The translations under genes and the position numbers were made by a program. This document shows, in pieces, positions 10,238-22,634 of a stretch of DNA of 64,000 bases; within the stretch, counting starts at the first letter, position 1, and the number at the start of each line of letters is the position of its first letter. The DNA is from Tricholoma matsutake (taxonomy: Eukaryota > Basidiomycota > Agaricomycetes > Agaricales > Tricholomataceae), in contig AP026543.1 in NCBI GenBank assembly GCA_026075535.2, positions 8,494,001-8,558,000 of the forward strand. The letters are read 5' to 3'. Below the pieces are notes generated by a model. That model was not told the DNA's origin. It did not search any database and worked only from the letters and a program-made list of their open reading frames with translations.

Positions 10238-11353
10238 TTGCTGCGAATAGGAAAATCCTGCTCCTCTACAACTTCCAACTTAATCTCCTCTGCAACTTGA
10301 TCCTTCGCTTCCTCAACATCTACAAGCGCCAACAAATCTTGCAGGAGTTTGTCTCGTCCCTCGGGGGTGAGCATGCGGATATCCTGACGATGGGGACACG
10401 CTCCAGCCCTGTGTCCAGGTTCCCCACAATGGTAGCAGAGATCCAACTTACGTGCACGGCTGTGGGCTGCATCAACATCCATTGGTACTGGGACATTGAT
10501 GGCTGGTGTGGGAGTTTGACAAGTAGGAATGGGGTTAGGGTGGGGGAGGCTTCAACTGAAGGTGTAGGGTGTATGAGTGGTAGTTGGAGCATGGAATGCA
10601 GCATTAAACGCCGCATTTGTGAGTCGGTTCTCGTCACAGAGTGAAGCAGCTTCATACCAAGCAAGGATATCATCGTCCGCTGGGCACCCTTCCAACATCT
10701 GTGCAATCTGGTCCTGAATTTCTCGGTTGAGCCCCCGTCGGAACTTCACCACCACTGGTAAACCACTCCCATATCCTGCCATGTCCACCAAATCCTTGAA
10801 CTCATCGATATAGTTGTCCACGGATCGACGTCCCTGGTGGTAAGTGGATGACTCAAGTCGTGTCACTGCTCGGTGGCATTCATTGAGGGGGCAGAAGTGG
10901 CGTACGAACTCAGCTCGAAAGTCACCCCAAGTGGAGAAAGGTAGAGAACTGAGTTCTTTAGTTTGACGTAGGATATGGTCCACATAGAGATAGGCGTGTT
11001 CAGATTTCATGTATGTGAAGGCCCAATAAATTTTTGCAGCCTCATCGACGAATTGATGCGACTGGAGACTAATGTATAACTCACAGGAATTAAGGAAGGC
11101 ACGTCCCTGTGCACATGCACCATTAAATTCGGCGGGGGGGGGACAGTTTGATCTGGGCACGTTCTTTAGTGGACGCGTTTGGCAAAACGTCGTTGTTGGG
11201 TGCGCTTGGAGTCGTGAAGGGGGAACTATTAGTCGTAGGGTTAGCCTGGAGGGTCCTAACGAAGTTTTCAATCGTAGATTTAAGCGAGTCGATTTGTGTG
11301 CGCATTCCGGAAACGTCGCTTTCAAGCGTGTCGAAGCGTTCTGATGCGTCCAT
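10234..11353 (-). pseudogene. Gag, family B (B1), frameshift and TGA
   Basis: Starts at MDASERFD. A coiled-coil-like N-terminus leads to a gag domain (FVDEAAKIYWAFTYMKSE ... VVVKFRRGLNREIQDQ) and a CCHC knuckle (CYHCGEPGHRAGAC). Compared with the intact copy at 62936, it has 9 rather than 8 C residues near 11141, which shifts the frame. It also has TGA where the other copy has CGA, at the Phe-(Asn/Ser)-Arg-Ser position near 10552. Most other base differences between the two copies are CG against TG or CA. Confidence 0.93.
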
Positions 11354-11519
11354 GTCGCTAGGGAGCACGTTTGGCGAAAATGGCGGCGTAATAAAGGCGA
11401 GAGTATCTGGAACGGTGTGTAGGGACTCTGTGGAGCTTTGGGAAGCGTCGTCCAGTCTGTACCTGCCTATCTTGGGCAGCGCGTTCGCGATTTTCGGGCC
11501 TTAGGGGAGAGTTTTCTAC

Positions 11520-11945
11520 TATAAGGGCAACCTAAGCCTCTAGCAAAGGGAAATCCGAAGTTAAAATTATGCTACATAATACAGGGATTGGGGGCGCACC
11601 TAGCAAAGGGAAATCCGAAGAGAAAACTCTAAGGATCCCCTTGCTGATGCCCAGTATATGTGAAGACGACAAAAATCAAATATAACCTAAAAATAGAAAA
11701 AGGCGGAGATAGGTGGATCAAGGCCGCCGAATGACATCATACCAAGGGGTATGTGTCGGAAGGGGTACTCTGCCTCTAAATATAAAAGTGTCAACATGTA
11801 CAAACATGATAGCAAGGGAAAATTAGTAATAAAATCCGGAAAAATCATAGAAAATGAAGAATAGAAGGAAATGAGGTGGGGAAAAATATAGGACGAACAT
11901 AAAAAATAGGAAAAACACACAGGGCACCCCCCTAGTCCCCTTACA
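11520..11945 (-). repeat. B1 5' LTR
   Basis: 426 bp. The self-primer pairing (see 62659-62781) is preserved: AGAGTTTTCT just outside the LTR (plus strand, before 11519) and its complement inside it near 11622. Confidence 0.95.
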
Positions 11946-11950
11946 GTATT

Positions 11951-14900
11951 AGTATCCAAGGAAACCCAGAGTAAATCAGAAAAGGAAATCGAGGAGGAGT
12001 ACAACTGTTGCGAATCATGCAACAAAGAAAATTGTCACATGTCATTTCCGAAAACCCCTAAATTCTTTATTCGCTCTGCGTGAATAGAACCTGAAATCAC
12101 CTTGACTGTGGGACTGAAGACAGTGGACACGCATGCAGCTATTGATGTGGAAGCATTGCTTGACAGTGGTGCTACAGGATTATTTATTAATCGATCCTTA
12201 ATTACTGGAAACAGTATTAACACACGCAAGCTGGCGCAACCTATAATGGTGTACAATATTGATGGAACAGTCAATCGTGGAGGAACTATCAAGGAGGAGG
12301 TGACTATGGTACTAAAGTATCAGGAGCATCAGGAGCGAGCCATATTCAAAGTGTGCAATCTTGGGAAAACCAATCTAATAATAGGATGTCTGTCGTTACA
12401 GAAGCATAATCCCGAAATTGATTGGAAAACTGGGAAAGTACAAATGACTTGTTGTCCTAAGGAATGTAATGTGTATGGGAGGAAGATGAAGAAAGAAAAA
12501 AGGAAAAAGAAAGAGAAAGAATGTCCGAGGAAGTATTCTGTTATGATGGAGGAAGTGGAGGATGAGGAAATGCCAAATGGGGAAGTTCCGATCATGATCG
12601 AGAAAGAAGAGCAGAAGCAAACCTTTAGAGCAGTTTGTGGAGGACAGTCATGGGACAAGAATATCGTGAAGGTAGAGAAGCCAGTGGAGGAATGGGTGCC
12701 AAAAGTGTATCATGAACATTTGTCAGTGTTCCAAAAGAAGGAGTCTGAGCAAATGCCAGTGTGGAAGCCATGGGATTATGCAATTGAGATGAAGCCAGGG
12801 TTTGTGCCGAAGAAGTTGAAGGTATATCCATTATCTCTGATGGAACAAGAAGAAGTGGATGTGTTCCTGAAGGAGCAATTGCACAAAGGATACATACAAC
12901 CTTTGAAATCACCGCAGATGTCACCAATATTCTTCATGCCCAAAAAAGACCAAAGGAAGAGGATGTGTACCAATTATAGGTATCTGAATGAGTGGACAGT
13001 GAAGAACGTGTACCCCCTGCCGTTGATCTCAGAAATAATTGATAAGGTGGGAAAAGCCAAGGTCTTTACAAAATTGGATTTATGATGGGGATACAACAAT
13101 GTACAAATAAAGAAAGGAGATGAGTGGAAGGCTGCATTTGCCACGCGTTGAGGATCCTTCGAGCTGCTTGTCATGTTTTTTGGGATGACTAATAGTCCCC
13201 CAACCTTTCAAAATATGATGAACGACATTTTCAAGGACGTAATAGACAAAGGCATGGTAATAATATTTATTGACGACATTCTGATATTTACAGAGGATGA
13301 AGAGAATCATGAGGCGATAGTGCAGGAGGTGCTACGGAGGTTGGCAGAGAATGATCTATTTTTGAAACCAGAGAAGTGTGTGTTTAGGGCAAGCAAGATT
13401 GAGTTCCTAGGATTATTGATTGGCCCTGACGGGATCAAAATGGATCCAATCAAGGTACAGGCAATCACAGATTGGCCTGTGCCCACCCATGTCAAGGAGG
13501 CTCAAGCCTTCTTGGGACTCGCAAATTATTATCATCGCTTTGTGCACAATTTTTCTAAAATTGCCACACCCTTACATAACCTTACGCAAAAGGGAGTAGT
13601 GTGGAGGTGGGGAGAGCAGCAGCAGACAGCATTTGAGGAGTTGAAGAGGAAGTTTGTGGAGGGACCAATATTAGCCCCAGTAGATTTCACACGCCCTTTG
13701 CAAGTGGAATCCGATGCATCCGATTTTGCTACTGGAGCAGTATTATCAATGCTGTGTGAAGATGACAAATGGCATCCTTGTGCATACTTGTCAAAAGGGT
13801 TGAATGATGTGGAGAGGAATTATGATGTGCATGACAAAGAGATGTTGGGGATAATATGAGCATTGGAGGCATGGAGGCATTATTTGGAGGGATGTACGCA
13901 TCAGATTGAGATCTGGACGGATCATCAAAATCTGCAATACTTCATGTCCGCTAAAAAAGCTTAATCGCCGGCAAGCGCGTTGGGCACTATTCCTACCATG
14001 TTTCAACTTTCACTTGTTCCATAAAGTGGGAAGCTTAATGAGGAAAGCAGATGCCTTATCCAGATGTATTGATCATAAAAGGGGGGTGGAGGAGGACAAT
14101 AAAAATGTTACCTTACTCAAACCCAAATACTTTCGCATTTGCGCTATGCATCAAGGGCATCTATTAATAGATAGCTCGGAAATGGAAATGTTGTCTAAAA
14201 TTAGACAATGTTCGGAAATGGATGATGAAGTAGTGGAAGCCGTGAAAGCTCTGAAGGGAGAGAAGAAAGGTAATATCAAAGGAGATGAATGGGCTGAGGA
14301 ACAAGGGTTGGTGTTGTTTTGAGGAAAAGTGTATGTACCGAAGGATCAGGATTTGTGAAGGGAGATTGTCCAGTTACATCACAATACGCCGATTGCTGGA
14401 CACCCAGGAAGATGGAAGACGTTGGAATTAGTAATGAGAAATTATTGGTGGCCCGGAATTTCAAAGTATGTGTTGGGGTATGTGGATGGATGTGATACGT
14501 GCATGAGGGGGAAGAAATTTCCAGAGAAACCTGCAGGAAAATTAATGCCGAACCCTATACCTAAAGTGCCATGGAGAGATATATCTGTGGATTTTATTAC
14601 TGGATTACCCGAGGCTCAAGGGTACAATGCAATATTTGTAGTATGCGACCGCTTTACAAAGGAGGTCCATATTATTCCTACTACTACAGAAACCTCATCA
14701 TTGGGCTTGGCGCACCTCTATCTAAATCAGGTATGGCGGTTACATGGGTTATCCAATACTGTTATTTCCAATTGCGGACCACAATTTGCTTCCACGTTTA
14801 TGTGAGAACTAAACAACATATTGGGAATTCAAACTAAATTATCTATGGCATATCACCCGCAGACTGATGGGCAGACAGAGAGAATGAATCAGGAGTTGGA

Positions 14901-15732
14901 GCAGTACCTATGTATGTTTGTCAACTACTGACAAACTGACTGGCCCAAATGGTTGGCAATTGCCAAATTTTCCCACAATAACAAATTCCATTTGGCTACT
15001 TATATGTCACCCTTTTTCGCGAATTATGGATATCATCCTCGCATGGGAGTAGAACCCAGAAGGGAAGTCAAAGTACAGTCGGTAGAAGATCTTGTATCTA
15101 AGATGCAAAGGGTACAAGAGGAAGCAGAGGCGGCATTGAAGAAAGCACGTGATGACATGATGTGACACGTGGATCGTACTCGAGCACGTGCTCCAGAGTA
15201 CAAAGTTGGTGACTTGGTATGGCTAAGTACCAAGGACCTGAATATTCCACGACCTTCGAAGAAACTTATGGAGAAACAAGTTGGCCCATATGTGATCTCT
15301 AAAGTGATCTCGCCTAATGCAGTAGTGCTAACATTACCCCGATCATTTAAGATTGATCCCGAGATTAACGTATCCCGCCTATGCCCTTACCGTCCGCCCA
15401 CTATTCCTGGCCAACAAACTACTCCACAACCTCCAATAATAGTAGAAGGTGCTCCAGAATACATAGTTGAAGAAATTCTAGACTCATGTCTTCGACAGAA
15501 CAAATTGGAGTTCTTAATAAAGTGGAAAAACTATACCGATGAAAATAATTCATGGGAACCCGAAGAGAATTGTAAGCAAGCACGTAATGCGATCGCCCAA
15601 TTCTTCAAACGTAATCCGAATGCTCCGCATCGCATTGCAAGAATGGTGTATGAGGGGATGAGATTCCAGCCTTACCAAAATTTCACAGAGGGGACAGACA
15701 CAATATTTTCTCGCCTGGAAGTCGAGGCATAA
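11951..15732 (+). pseudogene. Pol, family A (A1), multiple TGA stops
   Basis: Continuation of the pol frame that opens at the gag stop before B1. Protease: ALLDSGATGLFIN (about 12150). Reverse transcriptase runs from about 12720 to 13500 with [20 protein letters not shown] and FIDDILIFTED. RNase H: VESDASDFATGAV. Integrase: HHCC (HPGRWKTLE ... CDTCMRG), VDFITGLPEAQGY and [10 protein letters not shown], then a GPY-like segment and a chromodomain (YIVEEILDSCL ... KWKNYTDENNSW). Stops are all TGA (13083, 13149, 13857, 14320, 14356, 14803, 14939, 15163). There is a one-base expansion of an A-run at about 13956. Several of these lesions are shared with A2. The protein cannot be made as it stands. 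Confidence 0.92.
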
Positions 15733-15743
15733 AAGGGGGGTAA
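15731..15743 (+). other. A1 polypurine tract
   Basis: AAAAGGGGGGTAA immediately upstream of the 3' LTR. Confidence 0.75.
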
Positions 15744-16145
15744 TGTTAGGAAACCACCCCATTACCTAATAGACTTTTATTTTTATTTTATTATGTCGAA
15801 TTATGCTACATGACGCCAAATGACGCTACATTTTGATAGTGTGAGAATTTTATTTTGCACGCATCAAAATGTATGCGCATGTACGAGTGCGTCGGTAACA
15901 ACAATGTACAATATATGTAACATAGTATATAAACCCTAAATATATGCCTAGGGGACCCCAGTTGTGTTCTCTTAGGTATTCCACCTATGTTTTCGGTGTG
16001 AAAGGCCTATCTCAACAAATTTACCTATTAATAACCCCTCGCATCAAAACCATCAATTTCCCCATCACGCAAGCGGATCCTGCCCCCTTCTTGTAGAGAG
16101 AACCCGCACGGTCTTAGCTAGCAGATAGTGGGTGTCGCCCTAACA
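15744..16145 (+). repeat. A1 3' LTR
   Basis: 402 bp, TGTTAGGAAACC to GGTGTCGCCCTAACA, followed by the TTACC target duplication. Confidence 0.94.
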
Positions 16146-16300
16146 TTACCGATGCACTTGTACATGCGCGTACATTTTGATGCGTGCAAAATAAAATTCT
16201 CATGCTATCAAAGTGTAGCGTAATTTGGCGTCATGTAGTGTAATTTGACATAATAAAATAAAAATGAAATTTTATTAGGTAATGGGGTGGTTTCCTAACA
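16146..16300 (-). repeat. A2 3' LTR, proximal part
   Basis: TTACC (duplicate) plus the remaining 150 bp of the A2 3' LTR in reverse orientation, ending GGTTTCCTAACA. Together with 3646-3896 it makes a complete 401-bp LTR. Confidence 0.92.
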
Positions 16301-16311
16301 TTACCCCCCTT

Positions 16312-19300
16312 TTATGCCTTGACTTCCAGGCGAGAAAATATTGTGTCTGTCCCCTCTGTGAAATTTTGGTAAGGCCGGAATCTCATCCCCTCATACACCA
16401 TTCTCGCAATGTGATGCAGAGCATTCGGATTACATTTAAAGAATTGGGCGATCACATTACATGCTCGCTTACAATTCTCTTCGGGTTCCCACGAATTATT
16501 TTCATCGGTATAGTTTTTCCACTTTATTAATACAAGTAGCCAAATGGAATTTGTTATTGTGGGAAAATTCGGCAATTGCCAACCATTCGGGCCAGTCAGT
16601 TTGTCAGTAGTTGACAAACATACATAGGTACTGCTCCAACTCCTGATTCATTCTCTCTGTCTGCCCATCAGTCTGCGGGTGATATGCCGTAGATAATTTA
16701 GTTTGAAATCCCAATATGTTGTTTAGTTCTCGCATAAACACGGAAGCAAATTGTGGTCCACGATCAGAAATAACAGTATCGGGTAACCCATGTAACCGCC
16801 ATACCTGATTTAGATAGAGGTGCGCCAAGCCCAATGATGAGGTTTCTGTAGTAGTAGGAATAATATGGACCTCCTTTGTAAAGCGGTCACATACTACGAA
16901 TATTGCATCGTACCCTTGAGCCTCGGGTAATCCGGTAATAAAATCCACAGATATATCTCTCCACGGCACTTTAGGTATAGGGTTCGGCATTAATTTTCCT
17001 GCAGGTTTCTCTGGAAATTTCTTCCCCCTCATGCACGTATCACATCCATCCACATACCCCAACACATACTTTGAAATTCCGGGCCACCAATAATTTCTCA
17101 TTACTAATTCCAATGTCTTCCATCTTCCTGGGTGTCTGGCAATTGGCATATTGTGATGTAACCGGACAATCTCCCTTCACAAATCCTGATCCTTTGGTAC
17201 ATACACTTTTCCTTGAAACAACACCAACCCTTGTTCCTCAGCCCATTCATCTCCTTTGATATTACCTTTCTTCTCTCCCTTCAGAGCTTTCACGGCTTCC
17301 ACTACTTCATCATCCATTTCCGAACATTGTCTAATTTTAGACAACATTTCCATTTCCGAGCTATCTATTAATAGATGCCCTTGATGCATAGCGCAAATGC
17401 GAAAGTATTCAGGTTTGAGTAAGGTAACATTTTTATTGTCCTCCTCCACCCCCCTTTTATGATCGATACGTCTGGATAATGCATGTGCTTTCCTCATTAA
17501 GCTTCCTGCTTTGTGGACCAAGTGAAAGTTGAAACGCAATAGGAATAGTGCCCAACGCGCTTGCCTGCAATTAAGCTTTTTTAGCAGACATGAAGTATTG
17601 CAGATTTTGATGATCCGTCCAGATCTCAATCTGATGCATACATCCCTCCATATAATGCCTCCATGCCTCCAATGCTCATATTATCCCCAACATCTCTTTG
17701 TCATGCACATCATAATTCCTCTCCACATCATTCAACCCTTTTGACAAGTATGCACAAGGATGCCATTTGTCATCTTTGCACAGCATTGATAATACTGCTC
17801 CAGTAGCAAAGTCGGATGCATTGGATTCCACTCGCAAAGGGCATGTGAAATCTACTGGGGCTAATATTGGTCCCTCCACAAACTTCCTCTTCAACTCCTC
17901 AAATGCTGTCTGCTGCTGCTCTCCCCACCTCCATACTACTCCCTTTCATGTAAGGTTATGTAAGGGTGCAGCAATTTTAGAAAAATTGTGCACAAAGCAA
18001 CGATAATAATTTGCGAGTCCCAAGAAGGCTTGAACCTCCTTGACATGGGTGGGCGCAGGCCAATCTGTGATTGCCTGTACCTTGATTGGATCCATTTTGA
18101 TCCCGTCAGGGCCAATCAATAATCCTAGGAACTCAATCTTGCTTGCCCTAAACACACACTTCTCTGGTTTCAAAAATAGATCATTCTCTGCCAACCTCCG
18201 TAGCACCTCCTGCACTATCGCCTCATGATTCTCTTCATCCTCTGTAAATATCAGAATGTCGTCAATAAATATTATTACCATGCCTTTGTCTATTACATCC
18301 TTGAAAATGTCGTTCATCATATTTTGAAAGGTCGGGGGACTATTAGTCATCCCAAAAAAATGACAAGTGGCTCGAAGGATCCTCAACGCATGGCAAATGC
18401 TGCCTTCCACTCATCTCCTTTCTTTATTTGTACATTGTTGTATCCCCATCATAAATCCAATTTTGTAAAGACCTTGGCTTTTCCCACCTTGTCAATTATT
18501 TCTGAGATCAACGGCAGGGGGTACGCGTTCTTCACTGTCCACTCATTCAGATACCTATAATCGGTACACATCCTCTTCCTTTGGTCTTTCTTTGGCACGA
18601 AGAATATTGGTGACATCTGCAGTGATTTCGAAGGTCATATGTATCTTTTGCGCAATTGCTCCTTCAGGAATGCATCCACTTCTTCTTGTTCCATCAGAGA
18701 TAACGGATATACCTTCGACTTCTTCAGCACAAACCCTGGCTTCATCTCAATCGCATAATCCCATGGCTTCTGCACTGGCATTCACTCAGACTCCTTCTTC
18801 TGAAACACTGACAGATATTCATGATACACTTTTGGCACCCATTCCTCCACTGGCTTCTCCACCTTCACGATATTCTTGTCCCATGACTGTCCTCCACAAA
18901 TTGTTCTAAAGGTTTGCTTCTGCTCTTCTTTCTCGATCATGATTGGAACTTCCCCATTTGGCATTTCCTCATCCTCCACTTCCTCCATCATAACAGAATA
19001 CTTTCTCAGACATTCTTTCTTTCTCTTTTTCCTTTTTTCCTTCTTCATCTTCCTCCCATACACATTACATTCCTTAGGACAACAAGTCATTTGTACTTTC
19101 CCAGTTTCCCAATGAATTTCGGGATTATGCTTCCGTAACCACGGACATCCTATTATTAGATTGGTTTTCCCAAGATTGCACACTTTGAATATGGCTCGCT
19201 CCTGATGCTCCTGATACTTTAGGATCATAGTCACCTCCTCCTTGATAGTTCCTCCACGATTGACTGTTCCGTCAATATTGTACACCATTATAGGTTGCGC

Positions 19301-19654
19301 CAGCTTGCATGTGTTAATACCATTTCCGGTAATTAAGGATTGATTAATAAATAATCCTGTAGCACCACTATCAAGCAACACTTCCACATCAATAGCTGCA
19401 TGCGTGTCCACTGTCTTCAATCCCACAGTCAAGGTGATTTCTGGTTCTATTCGTGCAGAGCGAATAAAGAATTTAGGGGTTTTCGGAAATGATGCATGAA
19501 AATTGTCATGTGATTGACAACAGTTGTACTCCTTTTTGTCATGTGATTCAGAACGGTTATACTCCTCCTCGATTTCCTTTTCTGATTTACTCTGGGTTTC
19601 CTTGGATACTAATACATTGTAATGATTCTGGGTCACCAATGGGGAAACCTTCAC
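16312..19654 (-). pseudogene. Pol, family A (A2), multiple stops
   Basis: The same domain series as A1: protease (VLLDSGATGLFIN at about 19370), reverse transcriptase with FIDDILIFTED (about 18270), RNase H, HHCC plus integrase core ([33 protein letters not shown]) and a chromodomain whose N-terminal part is deleted near 16540. It shares with A1 the TGA codons after the Lys-Leu-Asp-Leu motif, in Thr-Arg-(stop)-Gly-Ser, near Gln-Asp-Leu and in Val-Asn-Tyr-(stop), and the 6-A run that breaks the RNase H frame. Where A1 has TGA before Gly-Lys-Val-Tyr, A2 has CAA; both can come from CGA by a CpG change on opposite strands. Confidence 0.9.
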
Positions 19655-19734
19655 TGGGACTCTTCCACAAAATTCTTCTGCTTGCCTTCCTCCGGCTTCA
19701 CTTCCTCAATTGTAGCTTCCCTAATCTTTCTTTT

Positions 19735-20748
19735 CTACCTACAATTCCTAGAAGTGTGTCCTAACTGCCCACAGTTAAAACATTTAAGTGGGGCTCGTCT
19801 CCCTGCTTGATCAACCTCCATTGCCTCTGCTGGTGCTGCTGACTCTGTAACTATAGGTGTCACTGCCATGGCTGGTGGCTGTGCCCTCAGAGCTTGCACC
19901 TGAGGCACCTTTCCTTTCTTGGACTTTCCTCCTGATGACTTTCCAAATTTACTACTTCCGTACATCAACTTTGACTCCGCCTGTTCCTGCCGATATTGCT
20001 GGTCAAGGCGCATTGCCCAATGATACCACTTGTCCAACTTCTCTGGCATAGAAGGTAGTCAGTAGATAGACTTGAATAAGGAGGGATTTAATCCTGCTTT
20101 CAAAAACTCTACCAATGCGGCTTCTCCCATGTCCGTTTGTGAAGCTTCTGCTTTGAACTGCAAAATAAATTCATCCACCATTAAGGAACCTTGGTGCATG
20201 GTCTTTAATTTAGCATTGGCTGTCGCCTTTGGATTAGGGTCTCCAAACTGTGCCTCCAATCTCTCCAGAAATTCCTTGAAGGTTGCAAATGGTTTATTTC
20301 CTGCGGCAATTTGATTAATAGCCTCGTTTCTCCAGAACTGTGCTTTCCCCCCCTGAATGTATGAGAGAGCAAACATAATCCTAGACTCGGCTGTATGAAA
20401 CTCTGGTTTCCTCCCATGGATGTACAATACTATAGAGCTGATGAAGGATTTTGTATTCTCCATGGTACCATCAAAGATTTGCGGGGGTGTGTACTTAGGT
20501 AAGCGCACTTTTCCATTTCCGGATTTCTCTGCTGTCTCATCCTCTTGCGATATCCACTCCACCATCTCCTCCATCTCATCATCTCTTTCTCCTATCGTCT
20601 CTGGCTGTACTTCTGCTTGTCTGGGCTGTGATGCTGCCAATACTGACACTAATTGTGACATTTGCGCTGTGAGTGCATCAATTTTCACCTCTAGTGCTGG
20701 TATGGGAACAGGATTAGGACTGGGATTAGAAGTTGAAGGTTCGGACAT
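19735..20748 (-). pseudogene. Gag, family A (A2)
   Basis: Same protein as 4775-5872, beginning MSEPSTSNP. It is broken by TGA at about 20057, where A1 has CGA in the Ile-Tyr-Arg-Leu segment, and truncated after the zinc knuckle (CFNCGQLGHTSRNC) by a TAG. The region 20750-21235 is the untranslated leader. Confidence 0.9.
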
Positions 20749-21235
20749 AATTGTAGAATCTGTGATGAATCACTTCTTCGACAAATTCAAAATTTTTTCT
20801 TTGAGACCTCTCCAGACATTTATGGGTCACATGATAAGGTTCGTCGAGGTTCATCAATTGTTCATTGTTTGTCAGGCACCTATTTTGATACTTTGGATCA
20901 ATAACCTTTCCAACAGTGCCTGATCTCGGAGATATCACTGAATTTGGCTTGTAACTAAAATAGTCATCCAAATAGAGTGATGTAAATTGTAACTAAACCA
21001 GATCCGATCGGTTGTCTGGTTGCAGCTGTCCTAATGATGAGCGCTGCCTCTCGATCACTGGCAGTCACAATGTAAGGTGAGGCCTGGCATCGGCTTACAA
21101 AAGAAAAGGTAGATTACATATATACAAGTACTTCCGGCTCGTGCCAAAAGGGTGAGTAATCGGATGTGGCACAGTGAAACAATGACATATGTGCAAGTAA
21201 GAGAAGGCACACTGATATGGGAAGTTGTGTTCTTC

Positions 21236-21637
21236 TGTTAGGGCGACACCCACTATCTGCTAGCTAAGACCGTGCAGGTTCTCTCTACAAGAAGGGGGCG
21301 GGATCCGCGCTTGTGATGGGGGAATTGAGGGTTTTGATGCGAGGGGTTATTAATAGGTGAGTTTGTTGAGATAGGCCTTTCACACCGAAAATGTAGGTGG
21401 AATACCTAAGAGAACACAACTGGGGTTCCCTAGGCATATATTTAGGGTTTATATACTATGTTACACATATTGTACATTGTTGTTACCGACGCACTCATAC
21501 ATGCATGTACATTTTGATGCGTGCAAAATAAAATTCTCATGCTATCAAAGTGTAGCATAATTTGGTGTCATGTAGCATAATTCGACATAATAAAATAAAA
21601 ATGAAATTTTATTAGGTAATGGGGTGGTTTCCTAACA
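21236..21637 (-). repeat. A2 5' LTR
   Basis: 402-bp complete family A LTR, flanked by CAGAG. Confidence 0.94.
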
Positions 21638-21642
21638 CAGAG

Positions 21643-22634
21643 GCTCACAGGCATGGGGTGTGTTGTCGGTTTTGCAGGTCTCCTAGTTCGGAGGGGTTGG
21701 GGGGAGGGGTCAGTGATGTGGCATGCAAAGGAGGGGGTAGGTGGATATCCTGATCTGCAGGTCTCCCAGTACCCCTCTGCCATCTCCTATCCTTTATCAG
21801 CACCCTCACATCCCATTTGGACAGGGAGGAGGGGGCTGGCATGGGTGTTGTCAGGTCTGGGTTGATTCCCATCATTCCATGTTGGCGTCGACGTTGCCCT
21901 GTCATCCCCCATTTGCTGTCATCACCAGCACCATTCCACCTGTGATCCACCCCCCAAGCAGCTGCTCAAGGGGCTGGAGGCGGGTGGTGTGTCGTTGGCC
22001 CCAGTGCTTCGCGTTCTGGGGGTCCTGGTGCTGGTAGGTGGCATCATTGTCATCGTCATTGACTGCACACACTCATGATCCACCCTACAAGCAGGGGCTC
22101 ACAGGCATGGGGTGGGTGTGTTGGGTTGTCTTGTGTCTGGCTGTCATTACCAGTAGAGTAGAACCTATAAAACAAAAGAAACGAGTTAGTTAGTTTATAA
22201 AAACAAAAAGCAAACAAAAAAAACTTACATAGGGCCCATCCAGTCAGCTTGTTTGTGGGTGGTGCCATTGTTACCAGTAGATTATAACCTAGAAAACTAA
22301 AGAAACTGGTTAGTTAGTTTATAAAAACAAAAGCAAACAAAAAAAACTTATACAGGGCCCAAATGACGTGATCTGCATTGTTTGGGCCCATGTTCCATCC
22401 AGTCAGCTTGTTTGCAGGTGGTGGTGATGGTGGATTGGGCATGGGAGTGGTGGTGGTGGGTGTCCACACAGTGGTGGTGGTGGTAGAGCAGAGAGGAGGG
22501 AGGGAGGCGGCATTGACAGTTGTGTTGGTGGTGGTGGTGAGTGATGAGCTGGCACATTTGATGATGCGGCTATATGCTTTGTCATACACAGGTGCACCAT
22601 GGTACCTAAGGCAAGTAGATGATACCTTACCCAA
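21643..22634. repeat. Low-complexity host DNA with a tandem duplication
   Basis: G/C-rich degenerate repeat (GCATGGGGTG, CACCCTACAAGCAGGGG) like 3420-3645. Within it, 22140-22260 and 22262-22430 are imperfect tandem copies; both contain GTTAGTTAGTTTATAAAAAC, CAAACAAAAAAAACTTA, AGGGCCC and ATCCAGTCAGCTTGTTTG. Frames through it encode only Gly/Val or His/Pro runs. Confidence 0.7.

Larger units (their letters stand above)
5913..11945 (-). mobile_element. Ty3/gypsy family B element B1
   Basis: A 6033-bp minus-strand element inserted in A1 just after the start of its pol. The target duplication GTATT is intact (5908-5912 and 11946-11950). Both LTRs are 426 bp and differ at only about 2% of positions, so B1 is the youngest member of the nest. 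Gag has one length change in a C-run and one TGA, and pol has one internal TGA, so it is close to intact. Related copies are the solo LTR at 40402-40826 and the element at 62344-64000. Confidence 0.95.
3897..16145 (+). mobile_element. Ty3/gypsy family A element A1 (inner)
   Basis: A plus-strand gypsy element with LTRs 3897-4288 and 15744-16145, inserted in the 3' LTR of A2 with target duplication TTACC. Order: LTR, self-primer site, gag, then pol with protease, reverse transcriptase, RNase H, integrase and chromodomain, then polypurine tract and LTR. It is interrupted between gag and protease by element B1 (5913-11945). The LTRs differ at many positions, mostly C/T or G/A changes at CpG, plus a 10-bp deletion in the 5' copy, so the insertion is not recent. 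Confidence 0.94.
3646..21637 (-). mobile_element. Ty3/gypsy family A element A2 (outer, interrupted by A1)
   Basis: A minus-strand LTR retrotransposon whose 5' LTR is 21236-21637 and whose 3' LTR is split into 3646-3896 and 16151-16300 by a second family A element. The flanking 5-bp target duplication CAGAG is intact (3641-3645 and 21638-21642), and the host low-complexity sequence joins cleanly across it. Without the insertion the element is about 5.7 kb, a normal gypsy length. Gag and pol are both recognisable but carry many stops. A polypurine tract adjoins the 3' LTR at about 16301-16314 when read on the minus strand. Confidence 0.93.
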
